DNA of 64,000 bases from Proteobacteria bacterium UBA7415 (GCA_002470515.1 DKML01000014.1:6974-70973); one strand, 5' to 3'. Counted from the first letter of the stretch, positions 23,484 to 33,257 are shown. Made by a program: numbers and translations. Notes: generated from the letters alone by a model not told the origin.

Positions 23484-25796
23484 CTAACGTGATCGTTCAA
23501 ACTCATTACGCGACGTGGGCTCGTCTGTAGACTCAGGAGTTGATAGGCGTTGATCTTGTTGGTTGACGCCTGAGCGTTGTGTGCCATCTAAACGACTTTG
23601 TAACAGGTCTTCGTCTACATCCTCAGCAGCTCCGATGGGCGTTAGGTCAAAGCCCCGACTATCATCGACTTGCGCTAAACCTTCGTTAAACCTTGCCCAC
23701 AAAGGCTCGCTTTCAATATTACCGTTGCTGTGCAGGCGTAATAGTCCTGTGTAGCCTTCAATCACTTGGTTGCTGCTAAGGTTGAGGTGTTGTGTGTATT
23801 TATCGTACTGGCTCGCAACGCGATAGGCGTCGGCGCCCAAGGCAAACAATTGATTAAACTGCCCCGCGTATTGCGAGACTTGCTCGGAACGTAAAATCCA
23901 GGGCATAACTGGAAAGTTGGTTTCTTCCAAGTCCATATCATTAATCGCGTCGGCAACCCCAGTATAGACATCAAGACCGGCATACACCGGTATTCTTGAT
24001 GCACTAAAGTAATTGATTTGGGGGCGTAGTAAACGTCCTGTTTGGGCGTCGGAAATCATAAAAATAAAATCTATGTCTGCCCTTTGGTATGCCGCATGCT
24101 TGGGTTTGTAACCAAGCGTTGTCTCTAACTGTTTTGCTCGGTTCTCGCTTGCTCCTACTCTAAACAATAACTGAAGTTCAACAGTGTGGTCGAACTGCGC
24201 GGCTGAATATTGAGTTTGGGCGGTAATACGGCCACCAAGATTTAGCCATTCCTGCTCAAATGCTTGCTTAATACGGGCGCTCTTCGGGTCGTTCGCTACG
24301 ATAAGCCCAGCGCTCAAATGCCCATCAGCGTAGGCTTTACGAGCGGCCATAATGCCTTGGCGTTCTGGGGAGAATTCAAATCTAAACGTGTCACCGCCTA
24401 GCGCAGCACTGCCGCCGAGCAACAAAGCTGGGGTGCTGCGCAGATTGTATTGGCTACGAGCTAGTAATAACTGATCGGCAAAGTCTTTACCCAATGGACC
24501 AATTATGAATTCAGCTCCTTGATTAACGGCGGCTTGATAATACTGCGCCGTTTGGTAGGCGTTTTCGCCAATGTCATACACGAGCAATTCAGGTGAATAA
24601 GCGCCGCGCTGTAATTCGTGTTCAAACTTAATGCCATCTAATAATGCGGTGGCTGCTTTATTGAATTTAGACGAGAGAGGTAACAGTACCGCGATTTGAC
24701 CAATGGAGTTGCTCGTCCATTCGATCGGTTGTCGCTGGGTGATTTCGGGGTTGTTCAGGTCTCTTGGTAAGCTCGTAAATTGTTTTACTCGGTCGATCTG
24801 TACGCCGGTTCTGCCCATTAGGCTTTGTTCTAAACGTGGTTTAATACTGCTTAGGCCTGATTGCTCAATAATTTGTTCGCGGTCAAACTCTGTTAAAGCA
24901 TTGATCACTTGCCACGTATAGCGGGTGCTTTGTGCTCGTGCTTCGCCGCTTAAACCCCTTTCGCGTAAAATTAGCGCATTGATCTGTTGATCGTACTGCC
25001 CCATTTCTCTGTAGCAAAACGAGCTAAGTAGCAGTGCATCAACTTGCTGAGAACTCAAGGGAAGAGATTCGGACAGCCGAGGCTGCTCTATAACCATGCG
25101 CTCTTGCGCAGCAGGTCCTGGATAGGCGTTCGCTGGGTCTCGGCTCTCCTGATATGAATACTCTTGCGATTGCGCTGCCTGTTCTTGCTGTTCGAGTCTA
25201 AGTTGCTCTTGCTGTTCAAGGCGCTCCTGAAATTCAGGTAGTGTTCTAGGGTCAACAAATTCAACAGTCTGCTCAATAGGCCTTAATCGATCAAGTATGC
25301 TTAGTGCGCGACGATAATCTCGATTGGAATAGGCGTGATACGCGTAGACCACGTCGATACGGTCGCGTTGAACATCAGTCAAGCCAGCCAGCGAAGTGCT
25401 TTGTCTAAGATCGCTCAGCAAGCCAACAGCTTGTGAGGATTTCTCGGCTTGTACATAATACTCGGCAGCGTTGAGAGTGGCATCAATTTGTGCATTAGAA
25501 TTACTACGTCGCTCTGCTTCGGCTTCAAAGTAGCGGGCGCGCTCTAGGGCAATATTTTCTCTAGGTAAACTAGTCGCTACGTCGCCTTGATCTGGACACT
25601 GACGACCAATGCAGCCATTGCCGCCAGCTCCACCGTCGATAAGGTCTCTGGATTCAACACTGGCTGGGTTGTATTGACCGCCACCGCTAGCGCACGCACT
25701 GAGCGCTAATGCGCCACAGGCAATCAGTATGAAGCGGCTACAATGAAGAATGTTTTTTGCGCTTAGAAGACTAAGCTTTGGCAATAATAAGTGCAT
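23484..25796 (-). CDS. lpoA: Penicillin-binding protein activator LpoA
   Basis: This 770-residue outer-membrane lipoprotein stimulates the synthase PBP1A from outside the peptidoglycan. A signal peptide ends in a lipobox with Cys35 (ALSAC). Next comes an N-terminal TPR-like helical region (about 65-340) with a Gln/Glu-rich stretch (near 190-215). The C-terminal part (about 365-720) has the periplasmic-binding fold, with IAVLLPLSSKFNKAA and EFIIGPLGKDF. The tail is Arg/Ser/Gln-rich and probably disordered. It is longer than E. coli LpoA (678). It is divergent from rsmI, the conserved arrangement. Confidence 0.93.
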   Translation of the reverse strand: MHLLLPKLSLLSAKNILHCSRFILIACGALALSACASGGGQYNPASVESRDLIDGGAGGNGCIGRQCPDQGDVATSLPRENIALERARYFEAEAERRSNSNAQIDATLNAAEYYVQAEKSSQAVGLLSDLRQSTSLAGLTDVQRDRIDVVYAYHAYSNRDYRRALSILDRLRPIEQTVEFVDPRTLPEFQERLEQQEQLRLEQQEQAAQSQEYSYQESRDPANAYPGPAAQERMVIEQPRLSESLPLSSQQVDALLLSSFCYREMGQYDQQINALILRERGLSGEARAQSTRYTWQVINALTEFDREQIIEQSGLSSIKPRLEQSLMGRTGVQIDRVKQFTSLPRDLNNPEITQRQPIEWTSNSIGQIAVLLPLSSKFNKAATALLDGIKFEHELQRGAYSPELLVYDIGENAYQTAQYYQAAVNQGAEFIIGPLGKDFADQLLLARSQYNLRSTPALLLGGSAALGGDTFRFEFSPERQGIMAARKAYADGHLSAGLIVANDPKSARIKQAFEQEWLNLGGRITAQTQYSAAQFDHTVELQLLFRVGASENRAKQLETTLGYKPKHAAYQRADIDFIFMISDAQTGRLLRPQINYFSASRIPVYAGLDVYTGVADAINDMDLEETNFPVMPWILRSEQVSQYAGQFNQLFALGADAYRVASQYDKYTQHLNLSSNQVIEGYTGLLRLHSNGNIESEPLWARFNEGLAQVDDSRGFDLTPIGAAEDVDEDLLQSRLDGTQRSGVNQQDQRLSTPESTDEPTSRNEFERSR

Positions 25797-26056
25797 TTTT
25801 GAATTAGTCCGTTTAAGGTATTCCTTTGGCCGAATTGAGACACTAGGTAGGCGGTGAGTAGGGTAGATATCTGTGCAGAGAAAGTGTTTTGTTTAAATGA
25901 ATTGTCTATTTAACCAATTCGATTGCTCTACGCGTATTAAAATAAGCTCTCAGCCCTCACCTTAATGTTTTTCAACAAGGCAGTATTCGTCGTCTACATA
26001 AGTATAGCGACTAGCCCTTCTTTAAAGCAAAGCCATCGGACAATAGATCAACGAAT

Positions 26057-26905
26057 ATGACAAATTTTAATAAAGGAAGTCTATACATCGTTGCGACTCC
26101 CATTGGCAACCGGGATGACATCACATATCGGGCCGTAAAAGTGTTATCTCAAGTCGATTTAATTTTGGCTGAGGACACTCGACATAGTCGACCTTTGCTC
26201 GATTATTACGATATTTCGACGCGATTAAAGTCATGCCATGAACACAACGAAAGTAGTGTGGTGGCAGGCGTTATTGAGTCTTTAGAAGAAGGTAAGTCTG
26301 TAGCGCTTATTAGTGATGCCGGCACGCCGTTGATCAGCGACCCTGGGTTTGTGCTGGTTCGTGCCGTAAGACAGGCAGGCTATGAGGTTGTCGCCATTCC
26401 GGGCCCCAGTTCAATCATAGCGGCGTTGTCGATCGCCGGTTTACCTACAGATCGATTCGTCTACGAAGGTTTTATGCCTTCTAAATCAACCGCGCGACGC
26501 GAGCGCTATCTTGACTTGACGCAGGATTCTAGAACAATAGTAGTGCTTGAATCATCTCATCGCATTGCGAGCTCGCTAAAAGATTTACAAAAAGTTGTGG
26601 GCGATGATCGATCGATCGCTGTTGCTCGAGAACTGACAAAAAAATTCGAGACGGTATTGTTCGGCTCAATTTCTGGTGTGATTGCGCAATTAGAAGAAGA
26701 CAGTAATCAGTTAAAAGGCGAGTTTGTTGTGTTAATTAGCGGCTCAACTGAAGCGACGTCTACAACACACGGTTTAAGTTCTAAGCGTGTTTTAGAAATA
26801 TTGTCGGCCGAGCTTAGCCTAAAACAGTCTGCCAAGCTGGCTGCGGAATTGACGGGTGAGAAGAAAAACGATTTGTACGCACTTGGTTTAACACTTAAAA
26901 AATGA
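26057..26905 (+). CDS. rsmI: 16S rRNA (cytidine(1402)-2'-O)-methyltransferase RsmI
   Basis: This 282-residue SAM-dependent enzyme of the tetrapyrrole-methylase fold methylates C1402 of 16S rRNA. Motifs include GSLYIVATPIGNRDDITYRA at the N-terminus, LILAEDTRHSRPLL, ALISDAGTPLISDPG and VVAIPGPSSIIAALSIAGLP. It is divergent from lpoA (260 bp apart). Its stop overlaps the dacB start by four bases (ATGA), so the two are translationally coupled. Confidence 0.96.
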   Translation: MTNFNKGSLYIVATPIGNRDDITYRAVKVLSQVDLILAEDTRHSRPLLDYYDISTRLKSCHEHNESSVVAGVIESLEEGKSVALISDAGTPLISDPGFVLVRAVRQAGYEVVAIPGPSSIIAALSIAGLPTDRFVYEGFMPSKSTARRERYLDLTQDSRTIVVLESSHRIASSLKDLQKVVGDDRSIAVARELTKKFETVLFGSISGVIAQLEEDSNQLKGEFVVLISGSTEATSTTHGLSSKRVLEILSAELSLKQSAKLAAELTGEKKNDLYALGLTLKK

Positions 26906-28269
26906 ACGAGTTCTTAAATCACTTTGTTAGGGTAATTCGAAACTTGCTGGCCAAGAGTCTAGCTGTTGGCGGTGTGCTTATGCTAGTTTGCGTCGGTTTG
27001 GCGTACGCTGATTCGCAATTGAGTCGTGACCATGTGGCGCCAGAGCTTGCGTCGTGGCAAGCAGAACATTTTGAAGGCAATGATGCCGTTCTGGTTGAAA
27101 CATCAAGCGGACAATCCATTGCAGCACTCAATTCTGACGCTCCAATGATACCGGCGTCTACGCTCAAGATATTAACTGCGCAAATCGCGCTAGATCGTTG
27201 GGGCGGCGAATACCACTGGCGCACTCGCTTTATTGTAAATGGACCCGTATTGACGGTGGTCGGTAGCGGTGATCCTTACTTGGTATCAGAAGAGTTGTTG
27301 TTGGTTGCGCAGGGCTTGGCGCAGCACATCAAGCAACCGATTAGTAAAATAATTATCGATTCCAGTGCGTTCGCCGACGAACTGGTGCCTGGGCGAAGTC
27401 GGGTTAACGACCCCTATAATGCGCCCATGTCGGCATTGGCGGCTAATTTTAATACGGTGCAATTGCGCCGTACAGCTAACGGCTTCGTTAGTGGAGAAGC
27501 ACAAACACCGCTTACACCTATTGCGCTAAAATTGGGTATGCGCGCGGCCAGTCAGGAATCATGGTCTGTTGGAGCCACAAAACGTGTCAACTTGGTCACG
27601 GCGGATAATTCCCAACGTCAGTTCGCGGAATTGCTGATTGAGTTCTTAAAGCAGCTTGATAACGGTTCGACCGACAGGCAGTTGTTGGAAGACAACGTTT
27701 TGATTGATGATTTTGATGCTACAGAATCAACTCGCACACAGACCAATATGGATGGAACTGAATACATTCATGTCAACACAATGCCGCTAAGCCAAGTATT
27801 GGTAGGTGCATTAAAGTATTCCAATAATTTTATTACCAATCAGGTTTTTCTGTCGCTAGACAAATCTCAAGTCAAAAGTTTTTCTGGTGCTAGCAATACG
27901 GTTACCCACTGGATAGATAAGATATTCGATTGGTCCGATTGTTCCATTCAAGATGGCTCAGGCTTGTCTGCAGACAACCGCATAAGTGCCGCGCAAATGA
28001 GTGAAGTTCTTTCTCTATTTAGTAACCAGCAAGAACTGCTGCCGCTTAAAGAGTTTCCAGAGTTTGATGCAAAAGTATTTGCCAAAACAGGCACGTTGAA
28101 TAATGTTCGCTCACTCGCTGGGTATATCCACGTTGACACTAAGATGGGCACCAAGGTTAGCACCAAGGCTTATAAGTTCAGTTATTTTTTTAATAGGTCT
28201 GTGCCGTGGAAACATCGCGAGACTACATTGCACGCATTGGTTAAACAGCTAGCGCGAACGCCCTTATGA
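26902..28269 (+). CDS. dacB: D-alanyl-D-alanine carboxypeptidase/endopeptidase (PBP4 family)
   Basis: This 455-residue periplasmic serine peptidase trims or cuts peptidoglycan cross-links. A signal peptide covers about residues 1-36. The catalytic motifs are STLK (86-89), SNN (in LKYSNNFITNQVF) and KTG (in VFAKTGTLNNVRSLAGYI). The inserted domains between STLK and SNN mark it as a class C (PBP4) protein. It overlaps rsmI by four bases. An overlap with the methyltransferase is unusual compared with E. coli, where dacB is elsewhere. Confidence 0.9.
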   Translation: MNEFLNHFVRVIRNLLAKSLAVGGVLMLVCVGLAYADSQLSRDHVAPELASWQAEHFEGNDAVLVETSSGQSIAALNSDAPMIPASTLKILTAQIALDRWGGEYHWRTRFIVNGPVLTVVGSGDPYLVSEELLLVAQGLAQHIKQPISKIIIDSSAFADELVPGRSRVNDPYNAPMSALAANFNTVQLRRTANGFVSGEAQTPLTPIALKLGMRAASQESWSVGATKRVNLVTADNSQRQFAELLIEFLKQLDNGSTDRQLLEDNVLIDDFDATESTRTQTNMDGTEYIHVNTMPLSQVLVGALKYSNNFITNQVFLSLDKSQVKSFSGASNTVTHWIDKIFDWSDCSIQDGSGLSADNRISAAQMSEVLSLFSNQQELLPLKEFPEFDAKVFAKTGTLNNVRSLAGYIHVDTKMGTKVSTKAYKFSYFFNRSVPWKHRETTLHALVKQLARTPL

Positions 28270-28371
28270 ATACAGTTTTGTTGAACGTAGTCGTATCCTC
28301 ATTCGGGTATAGGGCTGAATGGCGTGGTTTAGGCAATTCCAATAGGCATAGTACCAGGAGCCTTGGCTGAT

Positions 28372-30174
28372 ATGCGCGGACACAAACCCCATGAAATAGA
28401 CGGCGATCAGGCCGTTAATTGGCAAAGTCTTAAAACCCTGTTCCCGTATTTAATGGAATTTAAGGGTCGTGTTGGCTTGGCTCTGATGTGTTTGATTGGC
28501 GCTAAGGTCGCAAGTGTTGGCCTGCCTTTTCTTCTTAAAAATATTGTTGACCAATTAAATACGCCAAACCAGGCTGCTCAATTAGTCATAGTGCCACTCG
28601 CGCTGTTAATCGCCTACGGAGCGGTTCGTTTGGCCAATGTGTTGTTTGGTGAAATACGCGACACATTATTTGGCCGCGTTACCGAACGAGCGATGCGCCG
28701 TGTGGGCCATAAGGTGTTTGAGCATTTGCACTCGCTCGACCTGGCGTTCCATCTAAATAGGCGTACGGGTGGCGTATCGCGCGACATAGAGCGCGGCGTT
28801 GCGGGCATAAGCTTTCTGCTGCGCTTTATGGTGTTCAATATTGTTCCCACGTTTATCGAAATAGCGTTAATCGTTGTTCTGCTGTTTTGGCAATACTCCG
28901 CTTGGTTTGCCCTGATTGTTGTCGTATCTGTAGTTACCTACGTGTGGTTCAGCGTGGTTGCTACTGAGTGGCGTACTCAAACCATTAGGGATATGAACCG
29001 CGCCGAGAGTAAGTCCAGTACTCGATCGGTTGATAGTCTGCTGAACTTTGAAACCGTTAAGTACTTTAATAACGAGCGACATGAAGCCGATCTCTATGAC
29101 CAAAACTTGGCAGAATGGGAAGATGCGCGGCGGCGTAACCGCTTAACGCTGTTCACTCTTAATGCGGGTCAGTCATTCATTATTGCGGGTGGCGGCACGT
29201 CTGCAATGTTGCTCGCGGCGTATGGTGTTGCTAATGGCGATATGACCATTGGTGACTTTGTGTTAATCAATGCGCTGATGATGCAGATTTTTGTACCGCT
29301 CAATTTCTTAGGCTTTGTCTATCGAGAAATGAAAGGCTCCTTAGCCAATATCGATGCTATGTTTGCATTGTTAGATGTGAAGCCGAGTGTTGAAGATTTG
29401 CCTGATGCGCTGGCCTTAAATGTCCAAGCTGGTCGAATCGACTTTAAAGAAGTTGGTTTTTATTATGAGCAAGAACGCGCCATTCTTAAAGGCGTGAGCT
29501 TTAGTGTTGAGCCAAAACAAAAGGTTGCCATTGTTGGCAGCAGCGGTGGTGGCAAATCAACTATCATGAAGTTGTTGTTTCGCTTTTACGACGTAACCTC
29601 TGGCGTGGTGCTGATTGATGGTCAAGATATTAGGGAAGTTACTCAACAAAGCCTACGCCAAGCGATTAGCGTGGTGCCCCAAGACACGGTCTTATTCAAC
29701 ACCAGTATTTGGGAGAATATTCGTTACGGCAACGTGTTGGCTAGCGACTCAGAAGTCCAACAAGCCATTGAAATGGCATACCTTGATTCGTTTATTGCTC
29801 AACTGCCCAATGGCCATGAGACGCAAGTCGGCGAGCGCGGACTAAAGTTGTCGGGTGGCGAGAAGCAGAGGGTCGCCATCGCACGGGCAATACTAAAAAA
29901 ACCCAAAATATTGGTGTTTGATGAAGCAACGTCATCGCTAGACAGTGATGCCGAGAAGCGGATACTCAGTGCCATGGAGCGAGTAAGAGGGGACTACACA
30001 AGCCTTGTTATTGCGCACCGATTGTCAACGATTGTTGATGCAGATCAAATCTTAGTGCTTAGAGATGGCGTTATAGTTGAGAAAGGTACTCATCAGCAGC
30101 TGCTTAATCTAAACGGTGAATACGCACATTTATGGTCGCTACAGAACGGCTCTCAACAACAAAAACTTCAATAA
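28372..30174 (+). CDS. ABC transporter, Atm1/HMT1-type half-transporter
   Basis: This protein of about 600 residues has an N-terminal six-helix ABC exporter domain (residues 25-330) and a nucleotide-binding domain with Walker A GSSGGGKST, signature LSGGEKQR and Walker B ILVFDEATSSLD. The ESKSSTRSVDSLLNFETVKYFNNERHE segment is typical of the Atm1/HMT1/ABCB7 group, which exports glutathione-linked compounds and is tied to Fe-S and heavy metal homeostasis. CAGGAG (28355-28360) supports ATG 28372 over TTG 28363. It lies between dacB and pyrD with no evident functional link. Confidence 0.9.
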   Translation: MRGHKPHEIDGDQAVNWQSLKTLFPYLMEFKGRVGLALMCLIGAKVASVGLPFLLKNIVDQLNTPNQAAQLVIVPLALLIAYGAVRLANVLFGEIRDTLFGRVTERAMRRVGHKVFEHLHSLDLAFHLNRRTGGVSRDIERGVAGISFLLRFMVFNIVPTFIEIALIVVLLFWQYSAWFALIVVVSVVTYVWFSVVATEWRTQTIRDMNRAESKSSTRSVDSLLNFETVKYFNNERHEADLYDQNLAEWEDARRRNRLTLFTLNAGQSFIIAGGGTSAMLLAAYGVANGDMTIGDFVLINALMMQIFVPLNFLGFVYREMKGSLANIDAMFALLDVKPSVEDLPDALALNVQAGRIDFKEVGFYYEQERAILKGVSFSVEPKQKVAIVGSSGGGKSTIMKLLFRFYDVTSGVVLIDGQDIREVTQQSLRQAISVVPQDTVLFNTSIWENIRYGNVLASDSEVQQAIEMAYLDSFIAQLPNGHETQVGERGLKLSGGEKQRVAIARAILKKPKILVFDEATSSLDSDAEKRILSAMERVRGDYTSLVIAHRLSTIVDADQILVLRDGVIVEKGTHQQLLNLNGEYAHLWSLQNGSQQQKLQ

Positions 30175-30281
30175 ATGAGTTGGTAGGTATTGAAACTCAA
30201 GAATGTGACAGACTTAGCTCGCTCATTAAATAGACTCGGAATGGTTTTAATATTTACAAGTTGCTCGCTAAGACCTACCAT

Positions 30282-30310
30282 TTGACCGTTTTTTCGCGCA
30301 CTCTTTTTAT
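30282..30310 (+). promoter_or_regulatory. Candidate pyrD promoter
   Basis: TTGACC (30282-30287) and TTTTAT (30305-30310) are separated by 17 bases, with four of six matches in the -10 box. The start would lie about 20 bases before the pyrD ATG at 30340. Confidence 0.4.
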
Positions 30311-30339
30311 GCATAAGCACAGTTAACCCGGAAAAAATA

Positions 30340-31452
30340 ATGTTTGATCGACTACTTTACCAAATTGCCAAACCCGCATTGTTCGCAATGGACGGAGAGC
30401 GTGCTCATGATATTACGTTATCCAATTTGGCTACCATTGCCAATTCTTCGTTTGCTTGTAGTGCGCTCGCGAAGCTTTATGAGAATAAGGTCGAGGCTCT
30501 GCCTATACGCTGTATGGGCCTTGATTTTAAGCACCCCATTGGTCTAGCGGCTGGCTTAGATAAAGAGGCCAAGGCTTTTAATAGCTTTTCGGCTCTAGGC
30601 TTTAGTGGTGTCGAAATGGGTACGGTTACACCTAAGCCTCAGCCAGGCAATGACAAACCTAGATTGTTTCGATTGGTTGAAGACCAGGCGCTGATTAACC
30701 GTATGGGCTTTAATAGCGGTGGCCTCGATGCTTTTTTGGAAAATTTCGCGCGAGCAGACGCAAAGACGATGGAGCATACAATTGCAGGGATCAATATTGG
30801 CAAGAATGCTGCTACGTCGATAGACGACGCACATTATGATTACGTGGCTGCATTGCAAAGGGTGTACTCAAAAGCCGGTTATATAACGGTAAATATCTCG
30901 TCACCGAATACCAAGTCTTTACGAGAATTGCAAAACGCCAGTTATCTCGACGGTTTTCTGCATCACATAAAGCAAGCTCAGGACAAGTGCGTAAAAGTAC
31001 ACAAACGTAAAGTGCCAATAGCACTTAAAGTGGCGCCTGACTTGGAGGAATCAGAGATAGAAACGATTTCTGAATTGGTGTTGTCGCATCGCTTTGATGC
31101 GGTTATCGCAACCAATACCACTATAGCTAGGCCAGGCGGATTAAAATCTAAGAATGCACACGAGATAGGAGGCTTGTCTGGAGCTCCTGTGCGGGACGCA
31201 TCTACTGAGGTCATTGCTAGGTTCTATAGACATCTAAAAGGCGAGGTAAGCATTATTGGTGTGGGTGGAATTGCGAGTGCGGATGATGCATGGGACAAGT
31301 TAGTGGCGGGCGCGGACTATTTGCAGATATATACGATGTTTATCTACCTTGGGCCAATAGTAGTACGAGACATAGTGGCGGGCTTGGCTGAGAAGGTGCG
31401 AAATCTAAACTGCGAGACTCTTGCTGAGGCACTTGAGCAAGCGCGCGGCTAA
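30340..31452 (+). CDS. pyrD: Dihydroorotate dehydrogenase (quinone), class 2
   Basis: This 370-residue FMN enzyme oxidises dihydroorotate and passes electrons to the quinone pool in pyrimidine synthesis. The N-terminal membrane-associating helix region (residues 1-40) marks class 2. Motifs include PIGLAAGLDKEAKAFN, GFSGVEMGTVTPKPQPGN, NRMGFNSGG, and NISSPNTKSLRELQ with the catalytic Ser. VGGIASADDAWDKLVAGAD near the C-terminus binds FMN phosphate. CCGGAAA precedes the ATG. The rnpB promoter begins 30 bp after its stop. Confidence 0.97.
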   Translation: MFDRLLYQIAKPALFAMDGERAHDITLSNLATIANSSFACSALAKLYENKVEALPIRCMGLDFKHPIGLAAGLDKEAKAFNSFSALGFSGVEMGTVTPKPQPGNDKPRLFRLVEDQALINRMGFNSGGLDAFLENFARADAKTMEHTIAGINIGKNAATSIDDAHYDYVAALQRVYSKAGYITVNISSPNTKSLRELQNASYLDGFLHHIKQAQDKCVKVHKRKVPIALKVAPDLEESEIETISELVLSHRFDAVIATNTTIARPGGLKSKNAHEIGGLSGAPVRDASTEVIARFYRHLKGEVSIIGVGGIASADDAWDKLVAGADYLQIYTMFIYLGPIVVRDIVAGLAEKVRNLNCETLAEALEQARG

Positions 31453-31481
31453 TCTTTTTGGGCGTAAGGCGACGAAGGTTG

Positions 31482-31510
31482 TTGCAAGCGCTCATAACAG
31501 TGGCTAGACT
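31482..31510 (+). promoter_or_regulatory. Sigma-70 promoter of rnpB
   Basis: TTGCAA (31482-31487) and TAGACT (31505-31510) are separated by exactly 17 bases. The predicted start near 31517 coincides with the expected 5' end of the RNase P RNA. Confidence 0.75.
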
Positions 31511-31516
31511 GCGCGC

Positions 31517-31888
31517 ATGCCAACTGGACAGTCGCTGCTTGCTTTGCGTTTAGCATAGCGAGGAGAGGAAAGTCCGGGCTCCATAGGGCAGAGTGCCAGA
31601 TAACGTCTGGGCGGCGAAAGCCGACGGCCAGTGCAACAGAAAATAAACCGCTTGTTCGAAAGCCTTTAGGGGCTACCTTATAAGTAAGGGTGAAATGGTG
31701 CGGTAAGAGCGCACCGCGCACGTGGTAACACGTGTGGCATGGTAAACCCCACTCGGAGCAAAACCAAATAGGTGTTCTATAGGCGCGGCTCGCGCTGAAC
31801 ACGGGTAGGTTGCTTGAGGTTTATAGCAATGTAAACCCTAGATGAATGACTGTCCACGACAGAACCCGGCTTACAGGTTGGCTGCTTT
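31517..31888 (+). ncRNA. rnpB: RNase P RNA, bacterial type A
   Basis: The sequence follows E. coli M1 RNA closely: GCCAACTGGACAGTCG near the 5' end pairs with the 3' GGTTGGC to form P1. The universally conserved blocks are GAGAGGAAAGTCCGGGCTCC (about 31562-31581), ATAGGGCAG, GGTGCGGTAAGAGCGCACC and GACTGTCCACGACAGAACCCGGC. Length is about 372 bases. The catalytic RNA matures tRNA 5' ends. It lies between pyrD and the division cluster; in Pseudomonas it also lies just upstream of mraZ. Confidence 0.96.
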
Positions 31889-31947
31889 TATTTCGCTTAC
31901 AAGACATTAACTTGGTCAAGTAAGTATCACGTCACGCTTTTCCACTA

Positions 31948-31982
31948 GGGCGGCTTACGGTTACTCCGTTCGCCGCTCTTTT
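31948..31982 (+). terminator. Rho-independent terminator after rnpB
   Basis: GGGCGGC and ACGG (31948-31960) pair with CCGT and GCCGCTC (31966-31978) around the loop TTACT, with two internal mismatches and one G-T pair. TTTT follows at 31979-31982. It ends the RNase P RNA precursor about 60 bases past the mature 3' end. Confidence 0.8.
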
Positions 31983-32067
31983 GGGTTATGCCTCTCTACT
32001 CTATCTAGAGCAAAAGCCCTTCACCCACCTTTTTTGAGCACAGTTTCTTCGGGCTTGGGTCTTAAGT

Positions 32068-32700
32068 TTAATCTGGCTTCGTGTCTGGCGAGTTTGAGCG
32101 TAGGCGGGCATTTTCTTCGGTTAGACGCTTTACTTCGTTTTCAAGCCGAACGGCATTGTTCTTCTGATTGCTCTTCGCAAACGCTTTTAGATTATCCAGA
32201 GGGATGTGGTCAGCGGTTGTTTTGCCGTAATACACCTGAACAACACGGCCGTCGGTATCAATTAGAAAGTCGGCGGGAACCAGCGTCATATGAGGGTTAT
32301 TGGTGGGCCTTGCACCTTTTAAAAATCCACGAACGATTTCTGGTAAATCAAACAGGAAAGCTTTTACCAAAGCCGATGATGATTTTTGAACGCCATATTG
32401 ATTGTACAGCTCTAGGTTAGGGTCGCAAATCATGGTAAATGGGCGAGGTCGTTTAGCAACGTATTTTTTAACTTGATCGGCTGTGTCGCTAAACACTGTA
32501 ACTATCTCCACGCCCGAGGCTTGAAGCACTTTGTGCTGCTGCGTTAGCTCGTATAAACGGTAGTTGCAGAAAGGGCATGCAGCGTCTCTGAAAAACGAAA
32601 GAACAACTCGCCTCCCCAATAACTCACTTAATTGGAATGGTTCACCGAACACGTCTTCAGTGCGAAAATCGATTTCTTGGCAGGGGGCTAAAAGTTTCAT
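32068..32700 (-). CDS. Redoxin (AhpC/TSA-like) family protein
   Basis: This protein of about 210 residues has a thioredoxin-like fold with the active-site motif CPFC (Cys42 and Cys45 in FFRDAACPFCNYRLYEL), a fold-typical SDTADQVKKYVAKR helix, and a C-terminal coiled coil (LENEVKRLTEENARL). It resembles peroxiredoxin-like proteins but has a CxxC pair, so a disulfide reductase or peroxidase role are both possible. ATG 32700 fits the domain best; ATG 32736 would add 12 residues. It is divergent from mraZ and separated by more than 500 bp. Confidence 0.8.
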   Translation of the reverse strand: MKLLAPCQEIDFRTEDVFGEPFQLSELLGRRVVLSFFRDAACPFCNYRLYELTQQHKVLQASGVEIVTVFSDTADQVKKYVAKRPRPFTMICDPNLELYNQYGVQKSSSALVKAFLFDLPEIVRGFLKGARPTNNPHMTLVPADFLIDTDGRVVQVYYGKTTADHIPLDNLKAFAKSNQKNNAVRLENEVKRLTEENARLRSNSPDTKPD

Positions 32701-33135
32701 AGTGCTTGGGTCTCGGCAAGATTGATTGCCCCCCATTCTCTAACACAGAAGACCGCTCGTCTACTGTGTGGATATCAGTCTCCGTATTTGAGGAGTGCAG
32801 TTTGTTTCCCATAGCGGTTTGAATATCGTCCTTCATGGTGGTTTTAACGACGACTAATCGGATATTTCATGTGAATAACGCTATCATCTGTGCGCTAACC
32901 CTATTTATAGATGTATCACTTGGCTTAACGTAAGTTGATATACGCATTTATAGCCCATCTAGCCACCCATCAAGGGTTTTTTGGGATTTAGTGCCACTTT
33001 GCAAATAAATAAGTTTCAATGAAATTATATTTTTGCAGATTAAAGTTAAAGTAACACATTAACTATGCGCTTCAAGATGAAGCAAAAAGTGCGCTAAGCT
33101 ACTGAAAAAAAACAACTTTCTTTCTGGATAAAGGC

Positions 33136-33164
33136 TTGACACCCCATGCGTGCTCATAGATAGT
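33136..33164 (+). promoter_or_regulatory. Promoter of the mraZ division/cell-wall cluster
   Basis: A perfect TTGACA (33136-33141) and GATAGT (33159-33164, four of six matches) are separated by 17 bases. Transcription would begin near 33171, inside the MraZ repeat array, so the repressor would cover the start point. Confidence 0.65.
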
Positions 33165-33196
33165 GGCGAAATGTGGTGAATTGTGGGAATTTGTGT
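33163..33196 (+). promoter_or_regulatory. MraZ operator repeats
   Basis: Three direct repeats of a GTGG-x-GAA(A/T) unit start at 33163, 33173 and 33183, exactly ten bases apart, with a partial fourth at 33193. E. coli MraZ binds similar TGGGN repeats spaced by one helical turn upstream of mraZ and represses the cluster. Position over the likely -10 box and start point fits autorepression. Confidence 0.75.
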
Positions 33197-33257
33197 TTGT
33201 TTGTCCCAAATTCCTTTCAATTCATCTTAATTTTTCTTTAAGTGTGTCGAAAATTCC

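Larger units (their letters stand above)
32701..33257. other. Intergenic region upstream of mraZ
   Basis: This 557-bp stretch holds the mraZ promoter and operator at its right end (33136-33196) and presumably the redoxin promoter at its left end. The middle is A/T-rich with no open frame or RNA gene that I recognise. Confidence 0.6.

Noticed and set aside
31449-31802. Reverse-strand reading frame of 117 codons across rnpB
   Set aside because: It lies antisense to the conserved RNase P RNA and owes its length to RNA composition. It has no family features.
32034-32420. Forward frame of 128 codons
   Set aside because: It is antisense to the redoxin gene, which has clear active-site motifs, so this is a shadow frame.
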